64,000 bases of DNA, taken from assembly GCF_003008555.2 (NCBI RefSeq), contig NZ_CP027665.1:1612001-1676000 (forward strand), written 5' to 3'. Origin of the DNA: Pukyongiella litopenaei (GTDB lineage Bacteria; Pseudomonadota; Alphaproteobacteria; Rhodobacterales; Rhodobacteraceae). Below, piece after piece: positions 61,070-64,000 of the stretch. Position numbers and translations under genes: made by a program. The notes under the pieces were generated by a model, which saw only the letters and a program-made list of their open reading frames with translations, made no database searches and had not been told where the DNA came from. Each line of letters begins with the position of its first letter. The first letter of the stretch is position 1.

Positions 61070-64000
61070 CGAATTACGATGCCGCATGGGTTGCGCGCGA
61101 AGAGGCCAAGCGCAAGTGGCTGGCCGAAAACGGCATGTATTCCGAGGCCGAGGAACATTCCTCCTGCGGGGTCGGGCTGGTCGTGTCGGTGGACGGCTCG
61201 CGCAGCCGCAAGGTGGTCGAGGCCGGGATCGATGCGCTCAGGGCGATCTGGCACCGCGGCGCGGTGGATGCCGATGGCAAGACCGGCGACGGGGCGGGGA
61301 TCCATGTGCAGATCCCGGTGCCGTTCTTCCACGACCAGATCGAACGCACCGGGCACACGCCGCGCAAGGATGAGATGATCGCCGTGGGCCAGGTGTTCCT
61401 GCCGCGCACCGATTTCGGCGCCCAGGAAACCTGCCGGACCATCGTCGAAACCGAGGTGCTGCGGCTGGGCTATTACATCTATGGCTGGCGCCACGTCCCG
61501 GTCGATGTCACCTGCCTGGGCGAAAAGGCCAACGCGACGCGCCCGGAAATCGAGCAGATCCTGATCTCGAACGCCAAGGGCGTGGACGAGGAGACCTTTG
61601 AACGCGAACTCTATGTGATCCGCCGCCGGATCGAAAAGGCGGCGGCCGCGCAGGGTATCAACGGGCTCTACATCGCCTCGCTGTCCTGCCGGTCGATCAT
61701 CTACAAGGGCATGATGCTGGCCGAACAGGTGGCGGTGTTCTACCCCGACCTGATGGACGACCGGTTCGAAAGCGCCTTTGCCATCTACCACCAGCGCTAT
61801 TCGACCAACACCTTCCCGCAATGGTGGCTGGCCCAGCCGTTCCGGATGCTGGCCCATAACGGCGAGATCAACACGCTGAAGGGCAACCTGAACTGGATGA
61901 AGAGCCACGAGATCCGCATGGCGTCGAATTTCTTCGGCGACATGGCCGAGGACATCAAGCCGATCGTGGCGGGCGGATCGTCCGACAGCGCCGCGCTGGA
62001 CGCGGTGTTCGAGGTGCTGGTGCGCGCCGGCCGTTCGGCGCCGATGGCCAAGACGATGCTGGTGCCGGAAAGCTGGTCGAAACAGGCGGTGGAACTGCCG
62101 CAAGCCTGGCGCGACATGTATTCCTACTGCAACAGCGTGATGGAACCCTGGGACGGCCCCGCCGCGCTGGCGATGACCGACGGGCGCTGGGTCTGCGCCG
62201 GGCTCGACCGCAACGGGCTGCGCCCGATGCGCTATGTGGTGACCGGCGACGGGCTGGTGATCGCCGGGTCCGAGGCGGGCATGGTGCCGGTCGACGAGGC
62301 CAATGTCGTGGAAAAGGGCGCGCTGGGGCCGGGTCAGCTGCTGGCCGTGGACATGCAGAAGGGCGTCCTGTTCCGCGACGCCGAAATCAAGGACAAGCTC
62401 GCATCGGCGCTGCCCTTTGGCGACTGGGTCGGCAAGATCAACGATGCCGACGGCATCATGGCCTCGGTCACCGAAAAGCCGCTCTTTGAAGGCGCGGAAC
62501 TGCGCCAGCGGCAGATCGCCGCCGGGTATTCCATCGAAGAACTCGAACAGATCCTCGCCCCGATGGCCGAGGACGGCAAGGAAAGCATCGCGTCGATGGG
62601 CGACGACACGCCCAGCGCGGTGCTGTCCAAGCAATACCGCCCGCTGAGCCATTTCTTCCGGCAGAATTTCAGCCAGGTGACCAACCCGCCGATCGATTCG
62701 CTGCGCGAATACCGGGTGATGAGCCTCAAGACCCGGTTCGGCAACCTCAAGAACGTGCTGGACGAGGACAGCAGCCAGACCGAGATCGTGGTGCTGGAGA
62801 GCCCCTTTGTCGGCAACGCGCAGTGGAACAAGCTGGCCGAGCAGTTCAACGCGCCCCTGGTCGAGATCGACTGCACCTTCCGCCCCGGCAAGGGCGCATT
62901 GGCGGCGGCGCTGGCGCGGATCCGCTCCGAAGCCGAGGACGCGGTGGCATCGGGCGCGGGGCACCTGGCGCTGACCGATCACAAATCGGACGCCGACAAG
63001 GTGGCGATGCCGATGATCCTCGCCACCTCTGCGGTGCATTCGCACCTGACCCGCAAGGGGCTGCGGACCTTCTGTTCGCTCAACGTGCGCAGCGCCGAAT
63101 GTATCGATCCGCATTACTTCGCGGTGCTGATCGGGTGCGGAGCGACCGTGGTCAACGCCTACCTGGCCGAGGATTCGATTGCCGACCGGATCAATCGCGG
63201 GCTGCTCGACGGAAACCTGACCGAGAACATCGCGCGCTACCGCGAGGCGATCGACCAGGGGCTGCTCAAGATCATGGCCAAGATGGGGATATCGGTGATC
63301 TCGTCCTATCGCGGCGGGCTGAACTTCGAAGCGGTCGGCCTGTCTCGGGCGATGTGCGCCGAGTATTTCCCCGGCATGACCAGCCGAATCTCGGGCATCG
63401 GCGTGACCGGGATCCAGTCCAAGGCCGAGGCGATTCACACCAAGGGCTGGCATTCGGGGATCGACGTGCTGCCCATCGGCGGGTTCTACAAGGCGCGCAA
63501 GTCGGGCGAGACCCACGCCTGGGAAGCGACCTCGATGCACCTGATGCAGATGGCCTGCAACAAGGCGTCCTATGAGCTGTGGAAACAGTATTCGGCCAAG
63601 ATGCAGTCGGCGCCGCCGATCCATCTGCGCGACCTGATGGATTTCAAGCCGCTGGGCAAACCGATCCCGCTGGAAGAGGTCGAGAGCATCACCGCCATCC
63701 GCAAGCGGTTCGTGACGCCGGGGATGAGCCTGGGCGCGCTCAGCCCCGAGGCGCACAAGACGCTGAACGTGGCGATGAACCGGATCGGCGCGAAATCCGA
63801 CAGCGGCGAGGGCGGCGAGGATCCGGCGCATTTCGTCCCCGAACCCAATGGCGACAACCCGTCCGCCAAGATCAAGCAGGTGGCCTCGGGGCGGTTCGGC
63901 GTGACCGCCGAATACCTCAACCAGTGCGAGGAACTGGAAATCAAGGTGGCCCAGGGCGCCAAGCCCGGCGAGGGCGGCCAGCTGCCCGGCATGAAGGTCA
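61066..64000 (+). CDS. gltB: Glutamate synthase (NADPH) large subunit, 5' part (cut by window end)
   Basis: About 978 codons are visible of an expected ~1500. It starts at the ATG at 61066 (GGAGAG site) overlapping the GFA stop. The Ntn glutaminase nucleophile is Cys34 in SSCGVGLV after a propeptide; the amidotransferase domain (about 34-430), central domain and the beginning of the FMN/synthase domain (MSLGALSPEAH, then the GARPGEGGQLPG-type segment) follow. No frameshift or stop seen in this part. Confidence 0.95.
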   Translation, partial: MTNYDAAWVAREEAKRKWLAENGMYSEAEEHSSCGVGLVVSVDGSRSRKVVEAGIDALRAIWHRGAVDADGKTGDGAGIHVQIPVPFFHDQIERTGHTPRKDEMIAVGQVFLPRTDFGAQETCRTIVETEVLRLGYYIYGWRHVPVDVTCLGEKANATRPEIEQILISNAKGVDEETFERELYVIRRRIEKAAAAQGINGLYIASLSCRSIIYKGMMLAEQVAVFYPDLMDDRFESAFAIYHQRYSTNTFPQWWLAQPFRMLAHNGEINTLKGNLNWMKSHEIRMASNFFGDMAEDIKPIVAGGSSDSAALDAVFEVLVRAGRSAPMAKTMLVPESWSKQAVELPQAWRDMYSYCNSVMEPWDGPAALAMTDGRWVCAGLDRNGLRPMRYVVTGDGLVIAGSEAGMVPVDEANVVEKGALGPGQLLAVDMQKGVLFRDAEIKDKLASALPFGDWVGKINDADGIMASVTEKPLFEGAELRQRQIAAGYSIEELEQILAPMAEDGKESIASMGDDTPSAVLSKQYRPLSHFFRQNFSQVTNPPIDSLREYRVMSLKTRFGNLKNVLDEDSSQTEIVVLESPFVGNAQWNKLAEQFNAPLVEIDCTFRPGKGALAAALARIRSEAEDAVASGAGHLALTDHKSDADKVAMPMILATSAVHSHLTRKGLRTFCSLNVRSAECIDPHYFAVLIGCGATVVNAYLAEDSIADRINRGLLDGNLTENIARYREAIDQGLLKIMAKMGISVISSYRGGLNFEAVGLSRAMCAEYFPGMTSRISGIGVTGIQSKAEAIHTKGWHSGIDVLPIGGFYKARKSGETHAWEATSMHLMQMACNKASYELWKQYSAKMQSAPPIHLRDLMDFKPLGKPIPLEEVESITAIRKRFVTPGMSLGALSPEAHKTLNVAMNRIGAKSDSGEGGEDPAHFVPEPNGDNPSAKIKQVASGRFGVTAEYLNQCEELEIKVAQGAKPGEGGQLPGMKV

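Noticed and set aside
60982-63831. 949-codon minus-strand frame opposite gltB
   Set aside because: The plus strand encodes clear GltB with the expected motifs; the antisense frame is His/Arg/Gly-rich without any recognisable domain.

Overview
The window reads as a chromosomal segment of a high-GC alphaproteobacterium, most likely in the Rhodobacterales (Roseobacter/Paracoccus-type). This is inferred from codon and base composition, the tightly overlapping genes and the neighbourhoods (phaA-phaB, gltD-gltB, ispB beside a DUF2007 gene and a tRNA methyltransferase). I cannot name the genus. I saw no rRNA, tRNA, CRISPR array, integrase or insertion sequence, and no gene-free stretch longer than 300 bases. 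The longest gaps are 45203-45440, 58850-59070, 52533-52734 and 11738-11931.

Layout. (1) 1-4996: a translationally coupled plus-strand cassette of two glycosyltransferases (the first cut by the window edge), a histidine phosphatase, a MurG-like glycosyltransferase, a polysaccharide-deacetylase-like protein, a methyltransferase and a DUF1045 2H-phosphoesterase-like protein, followed by rpe. (2) 5760-10619: a minus-strand fatty-acid beta-oxidation operon (bifunctional FadB-type enzyme, two acyl-CoA dehydrogenases, hotdog thioesterase). (3) 10736-45202: a large type VI secretion (T6SS) region. The minus-strand order of transcription is tssA, tssB, tssC, hcp, then a terminator-like hairpin, then tagJ, tssE, tssF, tssG, clpV, a voltage-gated sodium channel gene, a giant TssB/TssC composite gene, vgrG, a DUF6931-like gene, PAAR, tagH(fha), tssK, tssL, tssM, tagF and pppA. 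At the far end, convergent with pppA, lie an OmpA-domain gene and the PpkA-type kinase. Next to them are an M15 peptidase, a caspase-like/Sel1 protein and an unrecognised acidic secreted protein. (4) 45441-48838: divergent from tssA, a secreted protein, ExbB/TolQ, two ExbD/TolR and a TonB/TolA-like protein whose periplasmic end resembles that of the T6SS kinase. (5) 48895-58849: two unrecognised small genes, a sterol-desaturase-type hydroxylase, tag, an EAL-domain phosphodiesterase, phaA-phaB with a strong terminator, a DMT exporter, DUF465, a TrmN6-like methyltransferase, DUF2007, ispB and uppP. (6) 59071-64000: gltD, a GFA-family gene and the 5' two-thirds of gltB.

The most unusual features are three. 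The first is the 1262-residue composite sheath protein: TssB domain, about 500-residue acidic repeat linker, second TssB-like domain, TssC core without its C-terminal strands, acidic tail. The second is the NaV channel gene coupled to it by a 4-base overlap. The third is the proton-motive-force transducer module (ExbB-ExbD-ExbD-TonB/DUF4384) divergent from tssA. Regulation of the T6SS looks post-translational through a kinase (PpkA), phosphatase (PppA), FHA protein (TagH) and a TssL N-terminus carrying a threonine motif suited to this switch. A canonical tssJ lipoprotein gene is not seen.
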